Source: Acidiferrobacteraceae bacterium (lineage in GTDB: Bacteria > Pseudomonadota > Gammaproteobacteria > Acidiferrobacterales > Acidiferrobacteraceae). Taken from it: a stretch of 22,787 nt of DNA. The position numbers and the translations under genes are program-made. Under the pieces are notes generated by a model. That model was not told the origin of the DNA. It was given only the letters and a program-made list of their open reading frames with translations, and did no database searches. This document shows positions 1-7,419 of the stretch, one piece after another; positions within the stretch are counted from its first letter, which is position 1, and each line of letters begins with the position of its first letter. The stretch covers positions 1 through 22,787 of the forward strand of contig DAHWKH010000026.1 of assembly GCA_027343725.1 (NCBI GenBank). Direction: 5' to 3'.

Positions 1-118
1 CACCAACAAATTCATGCACGGGCCGAGCACGGCCTTGCGCGCCGCCGATTCGAAAGGGGATATCGACCTGATTGGGGCGGCGCGGGCGCTGTTCCGTCTC
101 GACGACAAGGCCTCCTGA
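1..118 (+). CDS. hemA: Glutamyl-tRNA reductase, C-terminal end (partial)
   Basis: Only the last 38 codons are present, in the frame starting at base 2 and ending in TGA at 116-118. The fragment begins TNKFMHGPS, which matches the conserved C-terminal dimerisation segment of HemA (TNKLLHAPT-like), followed by a short helical tail. HemA reduces glutamyl-tRNA(Glu) to glutamate-1-semialdehyde, the first committed step of C5-pathway tetrapyrrole synthesis in the cytoplasm. The order hemA-prfA-prmC is widespread in gammaproteobacteria and supports the call. The stop overlaps the start of prfA (TGATG), which suggests translational coupling. The catalytic N-terminal part lies outside the window. Confidence 0.88.
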   Translation, partial: TNKFMHGPSTALRAADSKGDIDLIGAARALFRLDDKAS

Positions 119-1203
119 TGATGCATCCCTCGATCGCGACCAAATTGGAGAAACTGGTCGCACGCCTGGAGGAGACCGGCGCCGAACTGTCGGATCCCCT
201 CGTCGTCCAGGACCAGGAGCGCTTCCGGCGGCTCGCGCGTGAACACGCGGAATTGACACCCATCGTCGAGCGTTTCGAAACCTGGCGAGGCGTGGTCGCG
301 CAGATCGCGGCGGCACAGTCGCTGCTGGCCGATCCCGATCCCACGGTGCGCGCGCTCGCCGAGGAGGAGATGGCCGATCTTGCGCGCGCGAAGGCCGAAC
401 ACGAGGCGGCCTTGCAGCGCCTGATGCTGCCGCGCGATGCCGACGATGAGCGCAATATTTTTCTCGAGATCCGCGCGGGCACCGGAGGCGACGAGGCGGC
501 ACTCTTCGCCGGCGACCTCTACCGCATGTACGCGGGCTACAGCACGCGCCAGGGGTGGGATCTCGAGATCATCCACGCAAGCCCGGGCGAGCATGGGGGC
601 TACAAGGAGGTGATCGCGCGACTCGCCGGCCGTTCCGTGTACTCGCGCCTCAAATTCGAATCCGGCGGCCACCGCGTGCAGCGCGTGCCCGCGACCGAGA
701 CGCAAGGGCGCATTCATACCTCGGCGTGCACGATCGCGGTCATGCCCGAGGTGCCGGAACAAGAGATCCACATCAACCCGGCCGACCTCAAGATCGATAC
801 CTTCCGCGCCTCGGGGGCCGGCGGGCAACACGTCAACAAGACCGACTCGGCGATCCGCGTCACCCACGTGCCAAGCGGCATCGTGGTCGAGTGCCAGGAC
901 GAGCGCTCGCAACACAAGAATCGCGCGCGCGCCCTGTCGGTGCTCGCGGCGCGTCTCAAGGAACAGGAACAGCGCGCCAAACAGGAGCGGGAGGCCGCCA
1001 CCCGCCGCCGGCTCGTCGGCAGCGGCGACCGCTCGGAACGGATCCGGACCTACAATTTCCCCCAGGGGCGGATCACCGACCACCGCATCAATCTGACCCT
1101 CTATCGCCTGGAGCGCGTGCTCGAAGGCGATCTCGACGAATTAATCGACGCCTTGATCGCCGAGGATCAAACCGAGCAATTGGCGGCGCTCGCCCAGGAA
1201 TGA
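118..1203 (+). CDS. prfA: Peptide chain release factor 1
   Basis: This 361-residue protein has the normal RF1 length. RF1 recognises UAA and UAG in the ribosomal A site and triggers peptidyl-tRNA hydrolysis. The stop-codon-reading PxT motif is PAT at residues 191-193, which marks RF1 rather than RF2 (RF2 has SPF). The catalytic GGQ is at 235-237 within SGAGGQHVNKTDSAIR, and its Gln is the residue methylated by PrmC. There are two adjacent ATGs at 118 and 121. The first is taken because it overlaps the hemA stop, but the second could serve equally well. The stop overlaps the prmC start (ATGA), so factor and modifying enzyme are probably made together. Confidence 0.97.
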   Translation: MMHPSIATKLEKLVARLEETGAELSDPLVVQDQERFRRLAREHAELTPIVERFETWRGVVAQIAAAQSLLADPDPTVRALAEEEMADLARAKAEHEAALQRLMLPRDADDERNIFLEIRAGTGGDEAALFAGDLYRMYAGYSTRQGWDLEIIHASPGEHGGYKEVIARLAGRSVYSRLKFESGGHRVQRVPATETQGRIHTSACTIAVMPEVPEQEIHINPADLKIDTFRASGAGGQHVNKTDSAIRVTHVPSGIVVECQDERSQHKNRARALSVLAARLKEQEQRAKQEREAATRRRLVGSGDRSERIRTYNFPQGRITDHRINLTLYRLERVLEGDLDELIDALIAEDQTEQLAALAQE

Positions 1204-2027
1204 CGACGATCGGGGAATTTCTGGCAAACAGCGCCCTGCAGGGCGGCCTCGCGCGCCCGGACGTGTGGGCCTTGGGCTGCCATGTCCTGGACCGCCCGCT
1301 TGCGCGTCTGCTCGCAACCGATCAAGAGCCCCTGGCCCCGGCCGATGAACGACACTGGCTTGCGCTCATTGCGCGCCGCCGGGAGGGTTGGCCGCTGTCC
1401 TATCTCGTCGGGCACACGGAGTTCTGGTCGCTGCCTCTTGCGGTAGCGCCCGCGGTCCTGGTCCCCCGGCCGGAAACCGAGGTCTTGGTGGAAGAGGCAC
1501 TCGCGGGCGCGCCGAGCGGCCTCGCGCGCTGTCTCGATCTCGGCACCGGCTCCGGCGCCATCGCCCTGGCCCTCAAATCCGCCTGGCCGCAGGCCTGGGT
1601 CGTGGCCTGCGACGCAAGCCTCTCGGCCTTGGCGGTGGCGCGGCAAAACGCCCGCCGCCTGGACCTCGACATCGCCTTCCTGGCCGGCGACTGGCTTGCC
1701 CCCTTCCAGGGGGGCGCGCGCTTCGATCTCATCGCGAGCAACCCCCCCTACATCGCAAGCGACGACCCCGCGCTCGCGGCGGACGGCGTGCGCTTCGAAC
1801 CGCGGCTTGCGCTGGACGGCGGTCCGGACGGCTTACGCGCGCTCGCGGCGATCGTGGCGCAGGCCGGCTCGGCACTGAATCCCGGCGGACGCCTGCTGCT
1901 GGAACACGGCTTCGACCAGGGCCCGGCGGTCCAGGCCCTGCTCCGGGCCCAGGGCTTTCGCGACGTGGCGACACGCGCGGATTACGCGGGCCACGCGCGC
2001 GTGACCACGGGGCGGTCCCATGGATGA
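1200..2027 (+). CDS. prmC: Release factor glutamine N5-methyltransferase
   Basis: PrmC methylates the Gln of the GGQ motif of RF1 and RF2 using S-adenosylmethionine. The 275-residue product has an N-terminal helical domain (about 1-85) that contacts the factor and a Rossmann methyltransferase domain. The SAM-binding glycine loop DLGTGSG is at 113-119, and the substrate-glutamine motif NPPY is at 181-184. The ATG at 1200 overlaps the prfA stop by 4 bases. The open frame extends far upstream to about 555, but that part lies antisense in codon phase to prfA and is not protein-like. Its own stop overlaps the moeB start by 8 bases. An immediate neighbour of its substrate gene, as in many gammaproteobacteria. 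Confidence 0.96.
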   Translation: MTTIGEFLANSALQGGLARPDVWALGCHVLDRPLARLLATDQEPLAPADERHWLALIARRREGWPLSYLVGHTEFWSLPLAVAPAVLVPRPETEVLVEEALAGAPSGLARCLDLGTGSGAIALALKSAWPQAWVVACDASLSALAVARQNARRLDLDIAFLAGDWLAPFQGGARFDLIASNPPYIASDDPALAADGVRFEPRLALDGGPDGLRALAAIVAQAGSALNPGGRLLLEHGFDQGPAVQALLRAQGFRDVATRADYAGHARVTTGRSHG

Positions 2028-2769
2028 CGAGGCGCTCTTGCGCCACAGCGCGCACCTCTTCCTCCCCGAGATGGGGGTCGCGGGCGTTGAACGGCTCGCG
2101 CGCGCGCGGGTCCTGGTGGTCGGGGTCGGGGGATTGGGGAGCGTGCTCGCGCTCTATCTCGCCCGCAGCGGGGTCGGGGAGCTGACGCTCGTCGATGCCG
2201 ACACCGTGGCGGTCTCCAATCTGCCGCGCCAGGTCCTCTTTGAGGACCGCGACGTCGGCCAGGGCAAGGCGGTGGTGGCGGCGCGCGCCCTGCAAGGGGC
2301 GGCCCCGGGGGAGATCCGGCCCCTGCACGAGCGCCTGCGCGGGACGCGCCTCGATGAGGAGGTGGCGCGCGCCGATCTCGTGTGCGATGCCTCCGACAAC
2401 TTCGCCACGCGTTTTGCCCTCAACGCCGCCTGCGTCGCGCGCGCCAAACCGCTCGTGTCGGCGGCCGTCATCGGATACACGGGGCAGCTCATGGTGATCG
2501 ATCCCGAGGCGCGCGCGGCCGGCTGTTATCGCTGCCTGTATCCCGAGGGCGAGGAAGCGGCCGAGAGCTGCTCGGAACGGGGAGTGCTCGCGGCCGCCGT
2601 CGGTGTCATGGGCACGCTCCAGGCGACCGAAGCCGTCAAGAGGCTCGCCGGAATCGGCCGGCCGCTCGCCCACGACCTCTTGCTCTTCGATGCCCGCGAC
2701 CTCGAGATGCACACCATCCACCGCCGCCGCGACCCGGCCTGTCCGGTCTGCGGTGAGCGATCGCCGTAA
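2020..2769 (+). CDS. moeB: Molybdopterin-synthase adenylyltransferase (MoeB/ThiF/HesA family)
   Basis: MoeB adenylates the C-terminal Gly-Gly of the small sulphur carrier MoaD during molybdenum cofactor synthesis; ThiF does the same to ThiS for thiamine. The protein is 249 residues, the same length as E. coli MoeB, with no C-terminal rhodanese domain. The nucleotide-binding GVGGLG is at 35-40, followed by an acidic residue in LVDAD near 60 and the NLPRQ segment. Two zinc-binding pairs are CYRC (169-172) and CPVC (241-244), and a further Cys is at 184 in SCSERG, all in MoeB-like spacing. No other Mo-cofactor or thiamine gene is in view, so the carrier partner (MoaD or ThiS) is undecided. The gene ends 6 bases before the convergent ligase stop. 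Confidence 0.85.
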   Translation: MDDEALLRHSAHLFLPEMGVAGVERLARARVLVVGVGGLGSVLALYLARSGVGELTLVDADTVAVSNLPRQVLFEDRDVGQGKAVVAARALQGAAPGEIRPLHERLRGTRLDEEVARADLVCDASDNFATRFALNAACVARAKPLVSAAVIGYTGQLMVIDPEARAAGCYRCLYPEGEEAAESCSERGVLAAAVGVMGTLQATEAVKRLAGIGRPLAHDLLLFDARDLEMHTIHRRRDPACPVCGERSP

Positions 2770-2775
2770 GGACCT

Positions 2776-4215
2776 TCAGGGGCGCTCGCCGGGGTCCTCG
2801 CGCACAACCTCGGAGGCCGCCTTGTCGGTGCGCAGCCCCGCGTAGGCCGGGTGGCGCAGATTGTGCCCGGCGGGCCACTCCCGATAACTCACCTCGCACA
2901 CGAGATCCGGGGCCACGAACACCTCGCCCGCGCCGCGCGTTTTGTCCGCGAACGGGTTGTGGGCGCGTGCGCGCGCCTGTAGGAGCGCCTGGAGTTCGGC
3001 GCGCGAGGCGCGCGTAAACCCGGTCCCGACGGCGCCCGCGTAATGCAGGGTCCGCGGGTCGCCCGGCTCGTAATAGCCGAGCAGGAGCGCGCCGAGCGAC
3101 TCGTGGGCGCCGGCCCGATAGCCGCCGATCACGAACTCCTGGCGCCGGATGTTCTTGATCTTGATCCAGGCCCCCGTTCGCAGGCCCGGCTCGTAAGGCG
3201 ATAGCAGGCGTTTCGCGACGATCCCCTCGAGACCCCAGGCACGCGTCGTTTCCAAAAACGCCGCCGCTTCCCCCTCATGGGCCTTGGGCGTGGACCACGC
3301 CGGGCCCTCGAGGCGCAAGCCCGCGAGGAGGGCACGACGATCCGTGTACGACCGGGCAAGCAGCGAGCGACCATCGAGGTAGAGGATGTCGAAGAGCATA
3401 TAGGTGACGGGGATGGCGCTCACGAGGGGATCCCGGACGCCGGCCGTGTGTCCCATGCGGTGTTTCAAACGCGTAAAGGACGGCCGTCCGTTTGCGTCCT
3501 GCGCCACGATCTCGCCGTCGAGCACGGCCGGACGCGCGGAGAGCGCAGGCCCGAGGGCGCGGATCTCCGGGTAGTGCGCGGTCACGTCGTGCTCGTTGCG
3601 GCTGATGAGACGCAAGCGGCCGTTCAGAACGAAGGCGAGCGCGCGCATGCCGTCCCACTTCACCTCGAAGGCGTAGGCGTCCTCGTCGTCCGGGAGCCCT
3701 CCGAGACGCGCCAGCATGGGCTTTGCGGGCGGCAACGGATCGGCCATCACGCGCGGCGGGTCGCGACGCTTCAGGATCCAGTGGGTGTCGTGCGTGCGGA
3801 ACAGCACGTACCGGCCCTCGAGGCGCCGCCCGTGAAACGCAAAGCGCACCTCCTGCGCATCGAAACGCTCGGATTCGTAGGTGCCCCTGTCGAAGATCCG
3901 CACCTGGCCCGCGCCATAGTGCCCGGGTGGGATCTCGCCTTCGAAATCGGCGTACGACAGGGGATGGTCCTCGACGTGGATGGCGAGGCGCTTGTCGGAC
4001 GGTGACAGCGGGATGCCCTTGGGCACCGCCCAAGAGACGAGCACGCCGTCGTGCTCGAGGCGCAAATCCCAATGGAGATGGGAGGCGTGGTGCTCGTGCA
4101 CGACAAAGCGCGCGCCTGCGCGGCTCGTCCCGGCTTCGCTCGGCTCGGGCGTATGGGCGAAGTCGCGCTTGCTCCGGTAGGCGGCCAGGGCCTCGTTACG
4201 CGCCTCCTTGTCCAT
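2776..4215 (-). CDS. ligD: LigD-type ATP-dependent DNA ligase with 3'-phosphoesterase domain
   Basis: The 479-residue product fuses two LigD modules. The N-terminal phosphoesterase domain (about 15-155) carries H42, H48, D50, R52, H84 and Y88, which coincide in number with the catalytic and metal residues described for Pseudomonas aeruginosa LigD. It trims 3'-phosphate or ribonucleotide ends. The ATP-ligase domain follows, with the adenylated lysine K186 in EVKWDGMR, then VLDGEIVA, a GLEGIVAKR segment, WIKIKN and an OB fold near the C-terminus. The primase/polymerase domain of full-length LigD is missing, and no ku gene is in the window. The start at 4215 is set by the typical opening YRSKRDFAHTPEP; further upstream the frame runs antisense through the dehydrogenase. 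A role in non-homologous end joining or nick repair under stress is inferred. Confidence 0.92.
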   Translation of the reverse strand: MDKEARNEALAAYRSKRDFAHTPEPSEAGTSRAGARFVVHEHHASHLHWDLRLEHDGVLVSWAVPKGIPLSPSDKRLAIHVEDHPLSYADFEGEIPPGHYGAGQVRIFDRGTYESERFDAQEVRFAFHGRRLEGRYVLFRTHDTHWILKRRDPPRVMADPLPPAKPMLARLGGLPDDEDAYAFEVKWDGMRALAFVLNGRLRLISRNEHDVTAHYPEIRALGPALSARPAVLDGEIVAQDANGRPSFTRLKHRMGHTAGVRDPLVSAIPVTYMLFDILYLDGRSLLARSYTDRRALLAGLRLEGPAWSTPKAHEGEAAAFLETTRAWGLEGIVAKRLLSPYEPGLRTGAWIKIKNIRRQEFVIGGYRAGAHESLGALLLGYYEPGDPRTLHYAGAVGTGFTRASRAELQALLQARARAHNPFADKTRGAGEVFVAPDLVCEVSYREWPAGHNLRHPAYAGLRTDKAASEVVREDPGERP

Positions 4216-4314
4216 GGCCCCATGGTACGCATTCCGAACCACGCGGCCTCCGACTTTGTCACGATGGCGTGGCGACCGTCCCGCCCCACAATGCGCACGC
4301 GTTCGGAGGACACA

Positions 4315-5172
4315 ATGGATCAGCACGAGAGTTCCTTTCCGCCCCAGCACCAGGACAGGCAGCCCGGTCACGAGGCACGCATGCGCCCGCAACCGGACGC
4401 GGGCACGGCAACGGGCGGCTGTGGCAAGCTCACGAACCGCACGGCCCTCATAAGCGGCGGAGACTCGGGAATCGGCCGCGCGACGGCCCTGGCCTTCGCG
4501 CGCGAAGGGGCGGACTGTGCGCTCTTGTATCTCAACGAACACGAGGATGCGGCGAAGACACGCGCGCTCGTCGAGGAGACCGGCCGGCGGTGCCTGGCCC
4601 TTTCGGGCGACATCGGTTCGGAGGCCTTTTGCCGTGAGGCCGTGGAGAAAACCGTGGCGTTGTTCGGGGGCATCGACATCGTCGTCAACAACGCCGCCGA
4701 ACAGCACCCGGTCGCCGATTTCCAGGACATCTCGCAGGCGCAGCTCGAACAGACCTTTCGCACCAACCTGTTCGGATACTTTTACCTGACCCAGGCCGCC
4801 CTGCCCTACCTGCACGAGGGCAGCGCCATCATCAACACCACCTCGGTCACGGCCTACAAGGGCAGCCCCCACCTCATCGACTATTCGGCGACCAAGGGCG
4901 CGATCGTCGCCCTGACGCGGTCCTTGTCGCAGGCGCTCGTCGCGCGCGGCATCCGCGTGAACGGCGTGGCCCCGGGCCCGATATGGACGCCGCTGATCGC
5001 CGCCACCACGAGCAGCGAGGGCGTCACCCGCTTCGGTCAGGACGTCCCCCTGAAGCGCGCCGGGCAACCCTCGGAGGTCGCTCCCTGCTACGTCTTTCTC
5101 GCGTCTTCCGATTCCTCGTACATGACCGGGCAGATCCTGCACCCGAACGGGGGGACGGTCGTCAACGGCTAG
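4315..5172 (+). CDS. Short-chain dehydrogenase/reductase, general-stress type (YghA-like)
   Basis: This 285-residue oxidoreductase has a polar N-terminal extension (residues 1-35, rich in Gln, His and Pro) and then a classical SDR Rossmann fold. The cofactor loop is SGGDSGIG (47-54), NNAA is near 125-128, and the catalytic triad is S177, Y190 and K194 (YSATK). The extension and the GGDSGIG loop are features of the YghA/YhdF/YhxC group, often annotated as NADP-dependent aldehyde reductases or general stress dehydrogenases. The substrate is unknown. The ATG follows a strong ribosome-binding site, GGAGGA at 4305-4310. It is divergent from the ligase over 99 bases, in which I see no convincing promoter. 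The following small gene is 8 bases downstream and likely co-transcribed. Confidence 0.88.
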   Translation: MDQHESSFPPQHQDRQPGHEARMRPQPDAGTATGGCGKLTNRTALISGGDSGIGRATALAFAREGADCALLYLNEHEDAAKTRALVEETGRRCLALSGDIGSEAFCREAVEKTVALFGGIDIVVNNAAEQHPVADFQDISQAQLEQTFRTNLFGYFYLTQAALPYLHEGSAIINTTSVTAYKGSPHLIDYSATKGAIVALTRSLSQALVARGIRVNGVAPGPIWTPLIAATTSSEGVTRFGQDVPLKRAGQPSEVAPCYVFLASSDSSYMTGQILHPNGGTVVNG

Positions 5173-5180
5173 GAGGTGTC

Positions 5181-5540
5181 ATGACCAGCAGCGGCAAAAT
5201 CACCACCGATCATCGCGAAATCCGCGACTGGACGGAACGGCGCGGCGGACGGCCGGCGCGCGTGAAAGCGACCGCCGACTCCTCGGGCGGGGGTCTTCTG
5301 CGGATCGATTTTCCGGATAGGCGCGGCGAGGAGACGCTCGAATCGATCTCGTGGGAGGACTTTTTTTCCACCTTCGACGACCGGGAACTCGCGTTTCTCT
5401 ACCAGGAGCGCACGGCCGACGGCCACGAGAGCCGCTTTGCCAAGTTCGTCGAGCGCGACTCCGCGACGGGCCAGCACACCGCCTCCGCCTCGTCGCGCCC
5501 CGCGCGCGCAAGCCACGCCAAACCGGCGCGCAAACACTAG
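5181..5540 (+). CDS. Small conserved protein, unknown function (stress-gene associated)
   Basis: The 119-residue product begins KITTDHREIRDWTERRGG and contains LRIDFP (about 44-49), a Trp-Phe-rich stretch SWEDFFSTF (about 61-69), LAFLYQE and ESRFAKFV, then a low-complexity Ala/Ser/Arg tail from about residue 94. From memory, this pattern matches a family of small proteins often mislabelled '1,4-alpha-glucan branching enzyme' because of loose similarity; there is no glycosidase catalytic domain here. These proteins commonly sit beside stress-response or DNA-repair genes. The start is fixed by AGGAGGT at 5171-5177, which overlaps the stop of the dehydrogenase. The stop TAG at 5538-5540 directly abuts the convergent slmA stop. 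Function unknown; a small nucleotide- or DNA-related role would be guesswork. Confidence 0.8.
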   Translation: MTSSGKITTDHREIRDWTERRGGRPARVKATADSSGGGLLRIDFPDRRGEETLESISWEDFFSTFDDRELAFLYQERTADGHESRFAKFVERDSATGQHTASASSRPARASHAKPARKH

Positions 5541-6134
5541 CTAGGCGGCGGGATCCGGGAAGAGCGCCGCGGCGAGCAGCTGCCATTGCTCGGGCCAGTC
5601 GCTGAGCGGCGAAGACCGAAAGCGCGTGCGCACGGCCTGGGCGACGCGCCCATCGGCGGCCGCGAGCAGCAGCTGCGCGCAGGCGCGCGGCGCCGGTGCC
5701 TGGGGCTTCAGCACCGCCTCGCGCAGGATGAGGCGCAGGTGCGTCTCGAGGCGCTCGTAGAGTTGCGCAAGCCGCCCGCGCAGGCGCTCGTGTTCCGCGG
5801 CGAGCACCGCGCCCTGCAGGAGGTTGGCAAGGCCGTGGTTGCGGTCGGCGAAGGCCAGCCACACGGTCAGCGTCTGGCCGACCTTGTCGGGCGGCGGGAG
5901 GTCCTCGGCGAGGATGCGGTTGGCGCGCGAGAAGACGGTCTCCTCGATGAAGTCGAAAAGCGCCTCGAACATGCGTGCCTTGCTTGGAAAGTGCCGGTAG
6001 AGCGCCGCCTCCGAGACGCCGATCGCGCCCGCGAGCTGCGCGGTCGTGATCGGCGCGCCCGGCTGCTCCTCGAGCAATCGGGCCAGGGTCTCGAGGATCT
6101 CCTGGCGGCGCTGGCCGCGGACGGCGCGCGCCAT
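5541..6134 (-). CDS. slmA: Nucleoid occlusion factor SlmA (TetR family)
   Basis: SlmA binds specific chromosomal sites and blocks FtsZ ring assembly over the nucleoid. The 197-residue product is nearly the E. coli length (198). The N-terminal helix-turn-helix carries ITTAQLAGAIGVSEAALYRH followed by FPSKARMFEAL (about 32-60), which is the SlmA-specific version of the TetR DNA-binding domain. The C-terminal helical dimer domain includes ERLRGRLAQLYERLE and LILREAV. The start at 6134 is one base after the stop of the upstream 87-residue gene, so the two are coupled; the longer open frame starting at 6176 overlaps that gene and is rejected. argB-slmA proximity near pyrimidine and coenzyme A genes is common in gammaproteobacteria. 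Confidence 0.93.
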   Translation of the reverse strand: MARAVRGQRRQEILETLARLLEEQPGAPITTAQLAGAIGVSEAALYRHFPSKARMFEALFDFIEETVFSRANRILAEDLPPPDKVGQTLTVWLAFADRNHGLANLLQGAVLAAEHERLRGRLAQLYERLETHLRLILREAVLKPQAPAPRACAQLLLAAADGRVAQAVRTRFRSSPLSDWPEQWQLLAAALFPDPAA

Positions 6135-6135
6135 C

Positions 6136-6399
6136 TCAGGCTTCGCGCTCGGCGGACACCACGTCGCCTGCGGCATCGGTCAGGACGCGAAAGCGCCCCC
6201 AGCAGGGCACGCGCCCGGCCACGCAGCCTGCACCCTCCACGAGGATCTCGTCGAACGACACGGCACACACCGCGCCGCCCGGGCCCCGTTCCAGGACCTC
6301 GACCTTGAGCGAATCCCCGTCGGGCCAGCCGTTCTGCGAGCACAGCGCGGCGAGCGCCGGCGTCTTGGCGAAATACTGTTCGATCCGTGAGACATCCAT
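6136..6399 (-). CDS. Uncharacterised 87-residue protein between argB and slmA
   Basis: I do not recognise this protein. It starts MDVSRIEQYFAKT, has a predicted beta-rich middle (SLKVEVLERG, AVCAVSFDEIL, GRFRVLTD) and four cysteines at 20, 45, 59 and 66 that are not in CxxC pairs. No signal peptide or membrane segment is visible. Its reality is supported by its fit between argB (12 bases upstream) and slmA (1 base downstream) on the same strand. A purine-rich GGGGGG ribosome site lies just upstream, and the codon bias is like its neighbours. It could bind a small molecule or protein, but nothing in the sequence decides this. Confidence 0.7.
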   Translation of the reverse strand: MDVSRIEQYFAKTPALAALCSQNGWPDGDSLKVEVLERGPGGAVCAVSFDEILVEGAGCVAGRVPCWGRFRVLTDAAGDVVSAEREA

Positions 6400-6411
6400 G
6401 AAGCCCCCCCT

Positions 6412-7287
6412 TTACGCGCGAATCAAGGTGCCGACACCAGCGTTCGTCAGAACCTCGAGCAACACCGCGTGCGGCACGCGCCCGTCCACAATATGCGCCG
6501 AGCCGACCCCCGCGGAGACCGCGTCCAGGGCGCACTGCACCTTGGGCAGCATGCCCCCGTGGATGACGCCGTCGCGCACCAGATCCCGCACCCGGTCCGC
6601 GTCGACGTCGGCCATCAGCTCGCCGTCGGCGCCCAGCACGCCCGCGGTATTGGTCAGCAGCAGTAGTTTCTCGGCGCGCAGGGTCCGCGCCAGGAAACCC
6701 GCGACCAGATCGGCATTGATATTATAGGTCGTGCCGTCGTCGCCGATGCCGATCGGCGCAATCACCGGAATGAAGTCGCCGCCGTCGAGCACGCTCACGA
6801 GCTCGGCGTCGATCCCCGTCACCTCCCCGACGTGCCCGATGTCGATGATCTCGCTCGGCAGTCCGTCCTTCGAGGGCAACGCGAGCTTGCGCGCGCGGAT
6901 CATGCCGCCGTCCTTGCCAGACAGCCCGACCGCCTTGCCGCCGTGGCGGTTGATGAGATGCACGATCTCCTTGTTGACGAGACCGCCCAACACCATTTCC
7001 ACGATATCCATGGTCTCGCGGTCGGTGACGCGCATGCCCTGCACGAATTGGCTTTCCTTGCCGATACGCGCGAGCACCTGACCGATTTGCGGGCCCCCGC
7101 CGTGCACCACCACGGGGTTCATGCCCACGAGCTTCATCAACACGATATCGCGCGCGAAGCCCTCCTTGAGGAGCGGCTCGGTCATGGCGTTGCCGCCATA
7201 TTTGATCACCAAGGTCTTGCCCTGAAACCGACGGATGTAGGGCAGGGCCTCCATGAGGAGGGCAACAGAGGCGGCGGCAGAGGACAC
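6412..7287 (-). CDS. argB: Acetylglutamate kinase
   Basis: ArgB phosphorylates N-acetyl-L-glutamate with ATP, the second step of arginine synthesis in the cytoplasm. The 291-residue protein shows the amino-acid-kinase fold: KYGGNAM near 29-35 (phosphate binding), VHGGGPQIG (about 61-69), and TYNINADLVAGFLA and LLTNTAGVL in the nucleotide half. It carries an N-terminal helix with EALPYIRRFQGK, the feature of hexameric, arginine-inhibited kinases (P. aeruginosa and Thermotoga types), so feedback inhibition by arginine is likely. Translation starts at GTG (7287-7285) after GGAG. It lies downstream of the hsp20 terminator, so it needs its own promoter, and it leads the argB-orf-slmA unit. Confidence 0.95.
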   Translation of the reverse strand: MSSAAASVALLMEALPYIRRFQGKTLVIKYGGNAMTEPLLKEGFARDIVLMKLVGMNPVVVHGGGPQIGQVLARIGKESQFVQGMRVTDRETMDIVEMVLGGLVNKEIVHLINRHGGKAVGLSGKDGGMIRARKLALPSKDGLPSEIIDIGHVGEVTGIDAELVSVLDGGDFIPVIAPIGIGDDGTTYNINADLVAGFLARTLRAEKLLLLTNTAGVLGADGELMADVDADRVRDLVRDGVIHGGMLPKVQCALDAVSAGVGSAHIVDGRVPHAVLLEVLTNAGVGTLIRA

Positions 7288-7314
7288 GGTTATCTCCGAA
7301 CGGTCGTCGCGCGC

Positions 7315-7343
7315 ACATTACCCGATTTCCCCGGTGAAGTCAG
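7315..7343 (-). promoter_or_regulatory. Candidate sigma-70 promoter of argB
   Basis: Read on the minus strand, CTGACT (7343-7338), a 17-base spacer and TAATGT (7320-7315) precede argB. The -35 matches four of six and the -10 three of six consensus bases. The predicted start is about 20 bases before the GTG. Support is mostly positional, because hsp20 upstream ends with its own terminator. Confidence 0.3.
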
Positions 7344-7373
7344 CCGCGCCGCGGCCCCCAGGGGAAACAACAA

Positions 7374-7394
7374 GGGCCCCTCGGTGAGGAGCCC
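7374..7394 (-). terminator. Rho-independent terminator of hsp20
   Basis: GGGCCCCTC (7374-7382) pairs with GAGGAGCCC (7386-7394) with a 3-base loop and one C-A mismatch. On the minus strand the stem is followed by the T-rich run TTGTTGTTT. It sits 26 bases beyond the hsp20 stop and separates hsp20 from argB. Confidence 0.65.
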
Positions 7395-7419
7395 TCAAGG
7401 CGCCGGCAAAAACCCGCGC

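Noticed and set aside
1153..1170. TTGAT/ATCAA palindrome resembling an FNR box near the end of prfA
   Set aside because: The spacer between half-sites is 8 bases instead of 4, and it lies inside conserved coding sequence.
2776..5142. 788-residue minus-strand frame reading as a ligase with a long N-terminal fusion
   Set aside because: The extra 300 residues are the exact antisense of the dehydrogenase gene; the ligase start at 4215 fits the family.
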